Origin: Nemophila menziesii
Lineage: Eukaryota > Streptophyta > Magnoliopsida > Boraginales > Hydrophyllaceae
Length of the DNA stretch: 64,000 nt
Assembly: GCA_029959085.1 (NCBI GenBank)
Contig: JARWIR010000005.1
Location: forward strand, 48,548,850 to 48,612,849
Direction: 5' to 3'
The notes under the pieces are model-generated. The model worked only from the letters and a program-made list of their open reading frames with translations, was not told the DNA's origin and ran no database searches. Shown piece after piece: positions 32,745 to 44,666 of this stretch (position 1 is the first letter of the stretch; each line of letters begins with the position of its first letter). The position numbers and the translations under genes are program-made.

Positions 32745-32972
32745 GCGGTGTACCGCAGCTATGGTCCGGTGTACCGCTGCTGCTACTCTTGAAATTTTTG
32801 AGTTACGGTAAAAAACCCGACTCCTTACCCCGTGGTCACGGGTTTTTGGTCTTGCGGTGTACCGGAGCTGGACCTCTGATTTTTTCTCTTCTTGGCTAAA
32901 AACGCGTGGCTTCACCCCGTGGGCACTGTTTCTCTGCTCTGTTGTGTACCGAAAGAATCGACCGGTGTACCG
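32745..32972 (-). repeat. Palindrome cluster before ORF3 (element C)
   Basis: Four copies of CGGTGTACCG (32746, 32767, 32855, 32963) and one CCCGTGGTCACGGG (32829-32842), with a degenerate CCCGTGGGCAC near 32924. It lies between pol and ORF3, exactly as in A, and the two motif classes are those of A with small changes. Confidence 0.8.
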
Positions 32973-33206
32973 GAGAGCTGGTCTGAATTTTCCGTAAACT
33001 TTTGTTTCTCCTCCCGAACTCAATTTCTTCGACACCTAAGCATCAAAAACACTAATACCTTTCTCAAATATGCAATATCAACTAAAAAACAACTAAACTA
33101 AACACAAAATAAAAACGTAAAAAGCATAAAAACATAAAAAATTGCGGGTTGTCTCCCGTACAACACTTTTATTTAACGTCTTTTAAAGTTAGACGCGTTA
33201 CCTCTA

Positions 33207-34202
33207 TCAAGATTTGTGAATATAGCCTCCCCAACAACGAGTTAGGCTATGAACGTCAACTAATCTGCGCTTGATCCCCTTCATGGGTCGGATTTCTATC
33301 ACCTTGGACGAAACAACCTTAGTGACAATGAATGGTCCCATCCACGAGTCTTTGAAACTACGTGGCCTATTTTCGCGTTTGTGAGATTTCCATAGAACTT
33401 CATGGCCAACCCCAAACTCAATGTTTGGCTCAGTATCCATAGGTTTTAAGTGGATCTTCTCTGTAGGGACTTTGTGATGTGAAAGGCTGTGGATGACAGG
33501 AACGATGGGATATAACTTCCTTGGTTTCTTGCCCAAGACATAGAAGGTCTCGGATATGTTCTTTGCGTGAAGGGTAATGGTCCCTTCTTGGAAGTTGATG
33601 ACACTTTTACTTGTGGCCATGAAAGGCCGTCCAAGTATGATTGGAACCTGCTTATCTGCATCAAACTCAAGTATAACAAAGTCAGTAGGGATGGCGATAT
33701 TACCTGCTCGGACTAGGACGTCCTCCACTGTTCCCCATGTCTTGGTAACTGAGTTGTCAGTGAACTGCAACTTCACTGGAGCTTTCTCTGATTTCTGAAG
33801 TCCAAGTCTCTCGGACACGGACTTAGGCATAAAATTCACACCAGAACCCACATCGTACATAGCTTTCACCTTGAGCATACCATTTATTTGAATAGGAAGG
33901 TTAAAACTTCCCGGATTTTTGAGTTTCATTGGCAGCTCTCTTTCACTTCTTCTTGAGACTCTCAAGTTCTCCCTTGGGGCTTCTACACTCGCTTCTTTCT
34001 CAGGAATAACTTGCGTAAAAACTTGTTGCGGTGTAAGCCCTTTCTTCACAATCTCAAGCATTTGGGCGTTGATATTTTCAGGAGTGTACGCCTCTACAAA
34101 TTTCTTGAGTTCAGTGTCATCCCTTGGATTTGTATCAAGAATAGTTGATGACACTGTTTGAACAACATGTGGCGATTCCACCTTCTCTTCTTCTTTCTCT
34201 TC
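33207..34202 (-). pseudogene. Athila C protease fused to integrase C-terminus
   Basis: Reads ELPMKLKNPGSFNLPIQING, the protease MYDVGSGVNFMPKSVSERLG, TWGTVEDVLVRAG and VPIILGRPFMATSKSVINFQ. After about 40 more residues comes the integrase tail VGHEVLWKSHKRENRPRSFK, SWMGPFIVTKVVSSKVIEIR and DVHSLTRCWGG. RT, RNase H and the integrase zinc finger and DDE core are all missing, but the frame is open across the join. Upstream a TAA at 34203-34205 separates it from gag in the same frame. An old in-frame deletion in a non-autonomous family is likely. Confidence 0.85.
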
Positions 34203-35991
34203 TTACACAGCAGGTGCAACCTCAACTTCAACTCTTGGTTCCTCCTTTGAGGCTTCTTCCTCTTTCTTTTTAGCCAGCTCAGCTTGAAAATCCTTAACCG
34301 ATCTAATCTCCTCTTGCATATCCCTCAGAAGCTGTATAAATTCGGATTTTTCTGAATCGTCCTCCACATCACTCTCAGAACAGTTAGATTCCACGGGGCT
34401 AGACTTGGTTAGTTCTTCTTCGGTACTCGGAACCTCCACGTCACTAATGGCAGCATGTGGTACTTCCTTCTTTTCTTCTTCAATTTCAAGGCAAATAGCC
34501 TTACAAGCTTCGAACCCAACATTGTCATCACCTCCTTCGATAGCCTTCAATTCTCTTTGTTCCATTATATTTGTTAGAACTTTGTTCATTTGTTCTACTT
34601 GAGTACCTAAAATTTGAATCGCGGCTTCTTGTCCTCGTAACTTTTCGCCTTGAGCGTTCATATTCGTGGTTAAACGGTCCAAGACTTTTACTAATTGTTG
34701 ATTATCCATAGTTCCCTCTTGAGGATACTGTGGTAAAGCTTTCTGATCTAATGAATCGGCATAGGCATCTTGAACAGATTGTTGTGGGGGGAGCAGGTCT
34801 ATTGTGATATTGATTTTGATACTGACCTCTTGGTTGGAAAAAGTTGTTCTGGGGACGCGGTTGATAATGACCAGGACTAACGGCCCCCTGAGGATTTGAA
34901 TACTGCATACCCGGATGGTTGTGGTTACCAAATTGATAACCTCCTCGGTTGGATATGAAATAAATAGATTGTGGATTTCCTTCGCACTCTTCCCAAGTAT
35001 GATTATTAACCCCACATTGTTGACAACCTTGTGCTTCTTGCACTACATTCGATGCGGCTAAGTTTCTCTGCATCTCTAGCTCAAGTTCTTTGATTTGATT
35101 CTCTAATGCAGATATTTGAGATGAGTTTGCAGTTTCTGCGTCTAATCGAAGCGTACCTCGGGTTTTTGCAACGGGAGCTCGCGAAGAGGGCCAACTCATT
35201 TCTTGTTCAATAATATTTTTTAAAACCTCGGTAGCTTCTGTATGGTTCATGGACACGAAACTTCCTCTTCCAATGTTATCCACCTTCTGTCTACCTTCTC
35301 TGTTGAGACCTTCATAGAATATAGCTAAGTGTAGAGAGGGGGTATAACCATGGAGCGGACATCTAGCTAACTTCTGTTGAAACCTTGTCCATGCTTCTCC
35401 TACTTCTTCTCCATCTTCTTGACAAAACCTTGCAAGCTCACTTTTTTCTTTGAGTCTCATACTCTTCGGATAAAAACGGCTAAAGAAAGCGGCTTGAACT
35501 TATGTCCATGAATTAATTGTCCCTGGTGGTTGCCTATCTAGCCACTCACCAGCTCTAGCGGTCAGAAAGAACAAAAACATATGACAATACAGTTGCTCGC
35601 GTGTAATGCCTGGAGTAACATAAGCATCACAAATCTGCATAAACTTCTGAATCGCTCTTACCGGATCTTGAATTGTTGTACCACTGTAGAGTCCAAAACT
35701 TTGAAACTGACTGAGCATACCCGGATTAGGTCTAAATTTGATATTATGGATCTCCCTAGGACGGTAACCTATTGGTTGAACATGAAACGGCACTCAGAGG
35801 CCAGGAAGGTGTTGTTCAACTCGGTTTTGATTAACATTGTTTTGCCTGTTACCTCTTCCTAGTGGATTATGTCCCTGTTGTTGTCCTAATGGTGGGACAG
35901 GTGGTGGTGGTGGTCCTCGTGGTGGAATTAATTGTGGTCCTCCAGGTGGGATCACAAGTGGTGGATTTAACTGATCTTGTACGCCTGCCAT
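34203..35991 (-). pseudogene. Athila C gag with zinc knuckle
   Basis: The likely start is ATG 35991 (MAGVQDQLNPPLVIPPGGPQ). A Pro-rich N-terminus is followed by the gag domain FRPNPGMLSQFQSFG, IQKFMQICDAYVTPGITREQ and AFFSRFYPKSMRL, then CCHC CQQCGVNNHTWEEC, a QPRPQNNFFQPRGQ tail, and an acidic C-terminal region ending EEPRVEVEVAPAV. Breaks: a TGA after HLPGL near 35796, a TAA after INSWT near 35499, a one-base change in the G6 run (+ strand) at 34786-34791, and the TAA at 34203. It is more divergent from A than B is. Confidence 0.85.
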
Positions 35992-36226
35992 AGCTCTTCT
36001 TAAGGCTCTTTTCTCACGAACACGTTTATTATAAGGTCTAAAGCTCCTCTCAGGCTCCGATAACGGAGGTTGTGAAACCTGAAAAAGACTAAAGCATACC
36101 ACTAGCGTAAATCCGGAAAAACAAAAACAAAATACTGAAAAATAAAAATTAACTAAAAACTACTACTCGAAATAGATAACCCACACGCTAACGAGACACA
36201 AGTCCCCGGCAGCGGCGCCGAAATCT
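35992..36226 (-). other. Athila C leader and primer binding site
   Basis: In sense orientation the LTR is followed by AGATTTCGGCGCCGCTGCCG (36226 down to 36207), the same primer site as A and B with the first base changed. The leader to gag is about 210 nt. Confidence 0.75.
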
Positions 36227-37760
36227 TGGTGTCGCCTAGGGTGTGATAAAATAAGATAAATAATAAGTCAGAAAACAACGCACTCTCACCCTAGACAAGC
36301 ACAGTACTGCAAGTTTTACAGGACGAATGCAAGTTTTAATGATAAGTTGAGTTCGTTCTCAGGGACTTAGTGTATTAATCGAATGGGTAGCAATAACGAG
36401 TAAGAAGTAAATAATTAAAAGACAAGAAAATAAAGAGAGAATAATTCGAGATATTAAATTAAACTAAGGAAAATAAAGACAGTAAATTAAATACGAAGAG
36501 ATATGAGATGAGAAGTATAACTTAGGTTTTGCTAGTATGCACTAATCCTTCTAATTCTTTCTATCAAATCTAGTTAATAAAGGAGATAATTAGCTCTTAG
36601 ATACTTAGTCAGGATTCTAAATTCCAATACCTTAGACCTTGAGAGCGACTAAGGTGGCTACGGACACACCACGAGGCTGGTTCAAATAGGGTTTACAAGC
36701 GCTACCAAGGCCCCAAGCAATCAATTTCCATACATGGGGATAGTGATTAAATTATACCCTAATGACTATCTAGTTAGAAATAGTGTTGTCAGGACCAATA
36801 TCGACACTAGACGTTATGTGGTGTTTCAATAATTAGACACCCAGCTAAGGTGATCATCTAACTACTATTAAGGTAATCCTATACTCGTGCACTAGCAAGG
36901 AAAACAGTCATTAAATCAAAACACATAAAAAATATAAAGGTAAGAAGCTAATATCAGATTAAAACATAATTACCAAAGAAACTTAGATAGAAAGAAATTA
37001 GAATTCATAGTTTATACATGATGCAAAACCCAAGCTATGGGAAGTTAAGTTCATACCTGAAGAAAATAAACTAAAGAAAATAATAAAAGACATCATCTTG
37101 CTCTCTACAATAATTCTGATGAATAAAACCCTAAGAACTAATTACTATGAGGCAAGGATGATTTTACAAGTGATATAAGGGTGTATTTATAGGTGTTTAG
37201 AAGACCTAATTCGTTTTCTTGAAGGAGAAGGTAAGTTGTGGGCTCCAAGCCCAACTCAAATTCGTAACCCTAAAACATGAAATCAGACCTGTTTTTGTTT
37301 TGGTCCTAGCAGCTTCACTCATCCGTTTGACGCGTATGAGTAGTTGAAATTCATCATCTCGGAAAGAGCTCCAACTTTGCTCTTGACCGTTTCTCCAAAT
37401 TCTACACCGATTTGAGATATAAGCTGATTTGTGGTCGTAGGTGCTGACATTCAGATTTAAGGCAACTTTTCCTTTTCCATGATATTAGCTTTTCTTTCCT
37501 TATCTAGAATTACCATGCTTATCTCTTTCCATATCTTGTAATCTTTGACTTGGAATCTAATTAATCTCCATAATTATCTTTAAAGCTTCACACTAAATAA
37601 ATAATTAAACCCAATATGCTCTAAAAATATTAATTTACTAAATCAAGACTCAAAATAGGAAAGTATACTATTTCTCAAGAAAAACGATTAGAAAGACTTC
37701 TAAATCACTAAAAATGATGTCTCATCTTAACATAAATCTATCACAAATGAGGAGACATCA
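36227..37760 (-). repeat. Athila C 5' LTR
   Basis: 1,534 bp, + strand TGGTGTCGCCTAGG...GGAGACATCA. It contains the reverse complement of CTG-TAAAACTTG-CAG near 36306-36320 and of GTCCCTGAGAACGAA near 36353-36367. Followed by TSD AAGGG. Confidence 0.93.
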
Positions 37761-37765
37761 AAGGG

Positions 37766-38252
37766 ATAGAAGGCTAAAAAGGTCACAAATGGCTAACAAA
37801 GATCTGCCCCTATCATTTTCCTAGTTGCATAGCTCGTCTCTAGTTCATATCTAAGTGGGTTCTCTACTAATTAGGATCTCGCGTTCTACACACCAAACAT
37901 ATTTCTTAAGTACAAGCTTACTTCAATTGCATTGTTCATTAATTCTCCCTATCACTTACCTATGTTTGCATGCAATTAAAGCGCGTTTTATACTATTCCC
38001 TAAAGTCCACTATTTACTATCATAGATTCATCAAAAGTATGCTTAAAGGGGACAATTAAAATCCTCTACAGTCAAACGCAACTCCTAATTATTTTATTGA
38101 AAGCAATTTAAACACACATAACACATAAAAAACCTGGATGAGGCAACGTACCCCACCCCAAACTCAAAAATGAGTCGTGTCCCCACAACTCGAAAAGACG
38201 CAAAGCAATTAAACTAATCTACCCTAAACACGAAAGGGATAGAAAACGTATA
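37766..38252 (-). other. Athila B 3' untranslated region, proximal part
   Basis: Continues B after the C insertion. Holds the hairpin GAGTTGTG-GGGA-CACGACTC (38172-38191, sense) and the motif TTGAGTTTGGGG (38156-38167). No gene supported. Confidence 0.7.
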
Positions 38253-39549
38253 TCAACCAGCGCGTGGCTGGTCATCGGCGTTGCGTCCATGGACTTTATC
38301 CGGCGTAAGTAATCCATAGGTGGCGTGTTGTATGGTGCTCACCCCAAGTAGCATGTTTGGGATAAGGTCCAACTCCTTGGTAACGTTTCCTAAAGTAGGA
38401 ATCATCTTATCTTGATTCTCTTCCAACACCTTAATTTTCGACTCTAACTCATTATCGGTTTGTACCTTCTTCTTTGGTGGAGGAGCTCTAGGAGTCCTCG
38501 CAGCTTGTGTGGCTTCATCATGAGCGTTCTGAATTGAATTTAAAGCCATTTTACCCCCCAACTACGGAAGGTTCAACCTCTTCGCACCTACGCGGGACCT
38601 TTTCATCTAAGCACAAGGTGGTGATGGTACAATGTAACTTAAGATTTGTTGAGTAGTACGGGTTTTCTCGAATTCCGTAATATTATCATAAATCACACGA
38701 GCCACACCAATTTCTTTGTTCTCAATAATACACTTGATAAATATAATATGTTCCTTTTTCAATTCCGAAGTGTGTATTATACCAAAGAAGGTAGGGATTA
38801 CGAAACGGGACCAAACCTTAGCACAAGGTAATAAATTGTTATAAATCTGTCCATGATATCGTTCTCCTTTGGGAATTTGGCGGGCCCCATTAATAAGTAC
38901 TTTTCCCCAAAGATATTAGAAAGTGAAAGAAGGATCATTAAGGGTTTCATGGAACGGGCATAGACCAGTAAAGTTGGGAAATTTCAATGATTTCTTAATA
39001 AGCTCAATAGAGAAAGGGAATACCTTTTTGCGTACAATAATTGCTTCTTTTGAAAAGGCTAGTCCCTCATAAAAATCATGCACCAATTCAAGCTTCCTTT
39101 CTCTCAATTCTTTCCACTCAAACTTATCACAAGTAATAGCATAACCCTTAAATTCACTGTTCATAATACCTTTTGGAAGACCTTTCTCAACACAAAACTT
39201 CAAGTAATTAATTCTGTCACGAACCTGATCATTCCAAGTCATAGCAACTCTCTTTGGTTTTTTGAGTAATCATCTTTCGTCGTGTAGATCTTTGTTCTTG
39301 AACGGGTTCTTGCGGAAGTTCTTCTTCACTCTCTTCCTCACTTTCTCGTTCATCAATCAATCTACTCTTCTTAGGATTAGCCTTAATTGGGGTTTCTTTC
39401 CTCTTGGCAGCAGATGTAACCTTTTCAGTCTTGCGTTTGGAGCGCGGATCAGGAATCTCAATAACTTGGTCTTGAGTAGCACCAATAGTAATTCTGTTTC
39501 AAGGAGCATTCCTTCGATAAGTGCACATGGAATCGGTTATGTTAGTCAT
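38253..39549 (-). pseudogene. Athila B ORF3 (Transposase_32-like domain), degenerate
   Basis: Sense start at ATG 39549 (MTNITDSMCTYRRNAP), nine bases after GTTTGGGG. A basic, Glu-rich N-terminus is followed by CDKFEWKELRERKLELVHDF, YEGLAFSKEAIIVRKKVFPF and, in other frames, LLPCAKVWSRFVIPTFFGII. The C-terminal part is MALNSIQNAHDEATQAARTP, then NELESKIKVLEENQDKMIPT, a likely coiled coil, ending DKVHGRNADDQPRAG at 38253. The order equals that of C ORF3. Several stops are present (first after RRNAP). Confidence 0.7.
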
Positions 39550-39567
39550 CTCTTTGCACCCCAAACG

Positions 39568-39620
39568 CAAAACTTCAAATAGTGAAAATCTAGAGAAAAG
39601 CTTAGAACTTTGATGTTTTG
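39568..39620 (-). other. Hairpin before ORF3 (element B)
   Basis: CAAAAC-T-TCAAA (39568-39579) pairs with TTTGA-T-GTTTTG (39609-39620): 11 pairs and one mismatch. In sense orientation its 3' arm runs into GCGTTTGGGG and ORF3. Same design as 12384-12440 in A, with unrelated sequence. Confidence 0.6.
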
Positions 39621-39939
39621 AGGATTAAAACTTGAAGAATAAGGTGAGATATAAGATGGCTAAAGGCTAATTTATGTGTATTAAGAAGGACTTGGATTTA
39701 ATTTGAGGCTAGGATGAAGAACAATCTTGGAGAAAAGTGGGAATTTAATGATGTTTTGGAAAGGAGATGAGTTGATTGTGTGTTTTTGTGATGAAAGAGG
39801 GTAGGATTTGATATTTAAATAGTGTTTTGATGATAATTTTCGGAATAGTTGGAGGCCAGGAATCGTAGTTGGAGGCTAACTTGAGAAAGAAGCTAAAAAT
39901 ATAGGGTTTGAACCCTCAAAACCGCCTTTCACAGAAGGA

Positions 39940-40250
39940 AACCGGGTTCCCGGTTCGCGTCGCTGTGTCGGCGCGAAATAAATTACTTGATCAATTTTTT
40001 TTACCTCAGACGCAAGCCACCTTGCGTCAAACTTGACGCACTAACTAGAATGTTGGCATCTGTAGCCTTCGAAACTGGGTTCCCGATTTCGCCAAAACCG
40101 TGTTCCCAGTTTTTTGTCGACAGCGCGAGTCTAGACGCGGGATCAGACGCAACCCCTTGCGTCAAACTGCACGCACTAAACAGAGTGCTAGGAATCATCA
40201 GCGCGAAGACCGGGTTCCCGGTTTCGCCAAAACTGGGTTCCCGGTTTTTG
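39940..40250 (-). repeat. Palindrome cluster before ORF3 (element B)
   Basis: AACCGGGTTCCCGGTT (39940-39955) and near copies around 40075, 40098, 40208 and 40233 alternate with GACGCAAG-CCAC-CTTGCGTC (40009-40028) and a second copy near 40146-40165. The region also contains a direct duplication of about 130 bp (compare GCGTCAAACTTGACGCACTA at 40024 with GCGTCAAACTGCACGCACTA at 40161). Same place as in A and C, different motif sequence. Confidence 0.8.
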
Positions 40251-40480
40251 CCCCTGTTTTGCGACCCATTTTTCTTCGTTTTTCATCTTTTCAACCCCAA
40301 AATCATGACCTTTTTACCACTGAAATCATCAAAAACAACTACCCTTCCTCATTTATTAATAATGAACACTAATCAATAACATTTATCTAATATATACTAC
40401 GAAAAGTAAAAGACTTAAACTAATATACAATGAATTGGCTTTTGTTTAACGTCGTTAAGCTCGACGGGTTACCTCACGTT

Positions 40481-41710
40481 CTAAGGAGCTTCGAGTAGAT
40501 ACATGACCTCCCCGGGATGTGGATCTTCCAAGCGATTGGTATCCTCACCTCCATGGTATATCTTTAATCGATGACCATTCAACATGAAGGTGCGGTTCTC
40601 GATTGGATGTTCTATTTCAATTGCTCCATGAGGTGTAACCTTGGTCACAATGTAAGGACCTGACCACTTCAATCTTAACTTACCCGGATAATTGCTGAAC
40701 TTGGAGTTATACTTCAATACCTTTTGTCCCACTTCAAATTTCTTTTCACGAATATGATTATCATGCCACCTCTTAGTGCTTTCTTTGTAAAGTTTAGCAT
40801 TTTCATAAGCATGTAACCGAAACTCATCAAGTTCATTAAGCTTCATCATACGATTTTCACCGACTAAAGTAGGATCTAAGTTTAACTGCGCAATAGCCCA
40901 ATATGCACCCATTTCAAGTTCAAGAGGTAAGTGACACGCCATAACATAAACCATACGATACGGGGATGCACCAACTGGAGTTTTGAACGCAGTACGATAA
41001 GCCACTAATGCATCGTCTAACTTCATTGACCAATCTTTTCTTGTAGGACCAACTGTCTTCTCTAAAATAGATTTTACCTCACCATTTGAGACTTCAGCTT
41101 GACCATTAGCTTGTGGATGATAAGCGGTAGATACACGATGTCTCACTCCATACTTCTCTAGAACTTCCTTCAAATATTTATTCGCGAAATGAGAACCTCC
41201 ATCGCTAATAATAACTCCAGGTGTACCATGTCTAGTGAAGATGTGTGATTTCAAGAATTTAATCACTACTCATGAATCATTAGTTGGTAGAGCAATGGCC
41301 TCTACCCATTTAGACACGTAATCAATAGCTAATAAGATGTAAAGGTTTCCATTAGAAGGAACAAACAGACCCATCAAATCAATACCCCATACATCAAATA
41401 TTTCAACTTCAGGAACATTATTACGTGGCATCTCATCCCTCTTGGATATATTACCCGTAAACTGACATCTTTCACACTTCTTAACATACTCATGACAATC
41501 TGTCATTATTGAAGGCCAGTAAAAACCTGATTGTAGTACCTTAACAGCAGTTTGATCTCCTTTGAAATGCCCTCCATAAGGTGAGTCATGACAACCAGCT
41601 ATGGTTGCATCTGTTTCTTCCTTTGGTATGCATCTTCTTACCAATAGATCAGCATATACTTTGTAGAGGAAAGGATCCTCCCAAAAGAATTTTCTAGCAC
41701 GATGAGCCAA
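40481..41710 (-). pseudogene. Athila B integrase
   Basis: Reads [16 protein letters not shown], zinc finger [10 protein letters not shown] with CERCQFTG, catalytic D in [10 protein letters not shown], then a TGA at 41267-41269 where A has CGA (NDSRVV). It continues [40 protein letters not shown], the C-terminal domain KKFEVGQKVLKYNSKFSNYP and the end PHPGEVMYLLEAP at 40481. Apart from that one stop the integrase is intact, including its C-terminal domain. Confidence 0.9.
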
Positions 41711-43104
41711 TCTTTTCTTTTCTTGACAAGTGGAACCTTCGGGAAATGAACCACTTACAATTAAATTTGCAATATCAGCATATCAAGGAATAGTGCTTAA
41801 GTGAATCGAAAATAAGCTCTTATTAGGAAATTATTCTCTAACTACTTCAGGTCCACCATTTGATTCTGATCCTTCAAGACAAGATAGATGATCTGCAACT
41901 TGATTTTCACTCCCCTTTCTATCTCGAATCTCTAAGTCAAATTCTTGCAACAACAAAACCCATCTAATTAATCTCGGTTTAGCATCTTTCTTCTCCATAA
42001 GATATCTAATAGCAGAATGATCTGTATATACAACAACTTTCGCTCCAAGGAGATAGGAACGAAACTTATCGAATGAGTAAACAACAACTAGCAATTCTTT
42101 CTCTGTAACAATATAATTGATTTGAGCACTATTGAAAGTCTTGCTTGAATAATGGATTGAATGAAATATCTTATCTTTTCTTTGACCCAAAACAGATCCC
42201 ATGGATAAATCACTAGCATCACACATAAATTTGAATGGCATATTCCAATCAGGAAGCAATACAATAGGAGCGGTAATGAGTTTTTCTTTAATTGTTTGGA
42301 AGGCCACCATGCAAGCTTCATTAAAAAGGAATTTGGTGTCCTTCTCAAGTAAGTTACATAGTGGTTTAGAAATCTTAGAAAAGGCTATAATGAATCTCCT
42401 ATAAAAGCCAGCATGGCCTAGAAAGCTTCTCACCCCTTTTACAGAAACAGTAGGGGGGAGAGTTTTTATTACCTCTATCTTTGCTCTGTCAACCTCCAAA
42501 CCAGCACTAGAAACCTTGTGACCCAACACTATACCTTCTCGAACCATAAAATGACACTTCTCCCAATTTAAAACCAAATCAGTTTCCTTGCATCTAATTA
42601 AAACTTTCTCTAAATTATGTAAACACTTATCGAAGTTATCACCAAATACAGAAAAATCATCCATAAATACCTCAAGGAAGTCATCGATCATATCCCAGAA
42701 GATTGCCATCATACATCTTTGAAATGTAGCAGGTGCATTACATAATCCAAATGGCATTCTGTGATATGCAAAAGTACCAAAGGGACATGTAAATATTGTC
42801 TTATGTTGATCTTCTGGAGCCACATAAATTTGATTATATCCTGAATATCCATCCAAAAAGCAGTAATACTCTTTACCAGCTAACTTATCTAACATCTGAT
42901 CTATGAAGGGAAGAGGAAAGTGATCTTTTCTGGTGGCCTTGTTCAATTTGCGGTAATCCATACACACTCTCCAACCAACCATAGTTCTTGAGGGAATGGA
43001 TTCATTCAGAGCATTGACAACGGTAGTAATTCCTCCTTTCTTTGGCACACATTGAACTGGACTCACCCATTCACTACTCGAAATGGGATAGATAATTCCT
43101 GCGT
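41711..43104 (-). pseudogene. Athila B reverse transcriptase and RNase H
   Basis: RT blocks [56 protein letters not shown] and [16 protein letters not shown], then [20 protein letters not shown] without the duplication that breaks A. RNase H follows with [33 protein letters not shown] and [11 protein letters not shown]. At 41831 the frame ends in TAA (Glu codon in A), and another stop follows near 41781 (Trp in A). At its start, 43104/43105, about 16 bases present in A are missing, which separates it from the protease frame. Confidence 0.9.
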
Positions 43105-44666
43105 CTCCTTCTTTACTACTTCCTTCATAGCTGGAATTAATCTCCTTTGACCTTCAACTGAGCGTGCGCTATCATCTTCAAGAATAATTTTGTGTTGACA
43201 ATAAGAGGGGCTAATGCCTTTGATGTCAGCAATAGTCCATCTTATCGCCTCTTTATTTGCTCTCTGCACACGTAGCAGTTTATCTTTTTGAGGACCTGTT
43301 AAATCTGCTGAAACAATAACATGTAGAGTTTCATTAGTACCTAAACATACGTACCTCAGGTGTGCTGGTAATGGATTTTCTTCCAACTGCGGAGGAGATT
43401 CGATTGAAGGTTTCTTTTTAGATACAATCTCTCCCGGTTCTCTCACAGGTTCATAGGCAAGACACCTATACTTTGGATTCTCGGAGTTAAGAGATGCCAC
43501 TTTTTCGGCAAGCTCTTCATCAATTCAGGTAGATCAAGTGTTAAGGCTGCCTGCAAGATGGCATCATAAGCAAATTCATTATATACCTCTTGCGTGGCCT
43601 GCTCAACAACATCCATTCAAAAACAATCCTCTTGAGAATTTGGAAACTTCATAGCTCGGAACACGTTGAACTTCACCTTCTCGTCTTGGATTCGCATAGT
43701 CAATTCTCTGTTTTCTACATTGATTAAAGTACGCCCCGTGGCTAGGAATGGTCTTCCCAAAATAATTGAGACATTCCTATCCGCGTCGTATTCAATAATA
43801 ACAAAATCAACGGGAAAAATTAAAGTACCTGCCTTGACGAGGACATCTTCTATTCAACCCTCAGGTTGTGTGAGGGATCGATCCGCCATTTGCAAGACCA
43901 TAGAGGTGGGTATTGCTACTCCAACTTTCAACTTTTCAAAGATTGATTTGGGAATAAGATTAATGCTTGCACCCAAATCACATAGTGCTTTACCTTTCCA
44001 TTCTTCTCCAATCGATATAGGAATTATGAAACTCCCAGGATCAAGTAACTTGGGCGGTAGCTTACTTTGACAAATAGCACTGCATTCTTCAGGTAAACCA
44101 ATCATCTCATTTTCGCAATATGACCTTTTGTTGGTGAGGGCTCTTTTCAGAAATTTTGCATACTTGGGTACATCTCTAATAGCTTGCAAAAAAGGTATAT
44201 TAATGTTAAGGGCACTCACTTTGTTCAAGAATTTTTGATAATCGGCCATATCACCATTCTTTTGAACTCTACATAGAAATGGTGGAGGAGAACGATTTAA
44301 ATCAACATCATCTTTCTTTTTCGGAATCTCAATAGGCCTCTCCACTTCTTCTACTTCAACTTCTTTATTTTTATCCACCACATCCTTTTATTTTCTAACA
44401 ACTTCCTTCTCTTTCATAACAGGAAAAGGAGGTGGAGGAAGGTTCTTACCACTTCTGAGAGTCACAGCATTGCAGTCTTCTTGTTGTTTCGGATTTTCTG
44501 TGTCGCTAGGGAGTTGCCCTTGTGGACGCTGATTCAGTTGTTTTGATATTTGCGCAAGTTGATTCTCTAACATCTTAATGTGTACTTCAGAAGCTTGTTG
44601 CCTTTGGGCTGACTGTGCATGGAGGGCAATCAAATCTTCTAAAAAAAATTCGAAGGTTATTCTCAC
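43105..44666 (-). pseudogene. Athila B gag-pro linker and protease
   Basis: Gln-rich helix, CNAVTLRSGKNLPPPPFPVM, then after a shift near 44390 GDMADYQKFLNKVSALNINI and LPEECSAICQSKLPPKLLDP, protease CDLGASINLIPKSIF and ADRSLTQPEG. A TGA at about 43853 stands where A has CGA. After that come IILGRPFLATGR and EPVREPGEIVSKKKP, with more shifts near 43500-43620, and SPSYCQHKIILEDD. Confidence 0.85.

Larger units (their letters stand above)
27953..37760 (-). mobile_element. Athila-related element C, non-autonomous
   Basis: 9,808 bp in reverse orientation, flanked by AAGGG (27948-27952 and 37761-37765). LTRs are 1,495 bp (27953-29447) and 1,534 bp (36227-37760). It encodes gag, protease, a short integrase C-terminus and ORF3, but no reverse transcriptase, RNase H or integrase core. 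The protease frame runs directly into the integrase tail without a stop. Mobilisation would need a partner's enzymes. Its LTRs and proteins differ clearly from A and B, yet its noncoding elements match theirs in place and form. Confidence 0.93.

Noticed and set aside
33400..33420. Another GAGTTTGGGGT motif in element C
   Set aside because: It lies inside the integrase-tail coding sequence (NIEFGVGHEV) and has no counterpart in A or B; probably chance.
38253..39549. Envelope protein of a retrovirus-like element
   Set aside because: The position after pol invites the label, but no signal peptide, membrane anchor or cleavage site is visible; the domain resembles Transposase_32.
40001..40379. 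Open frames on both strands with ASVAFETGFPISPK-like text
   Set aside because: They follow the duplicated palindromes of element B and show no known protein.
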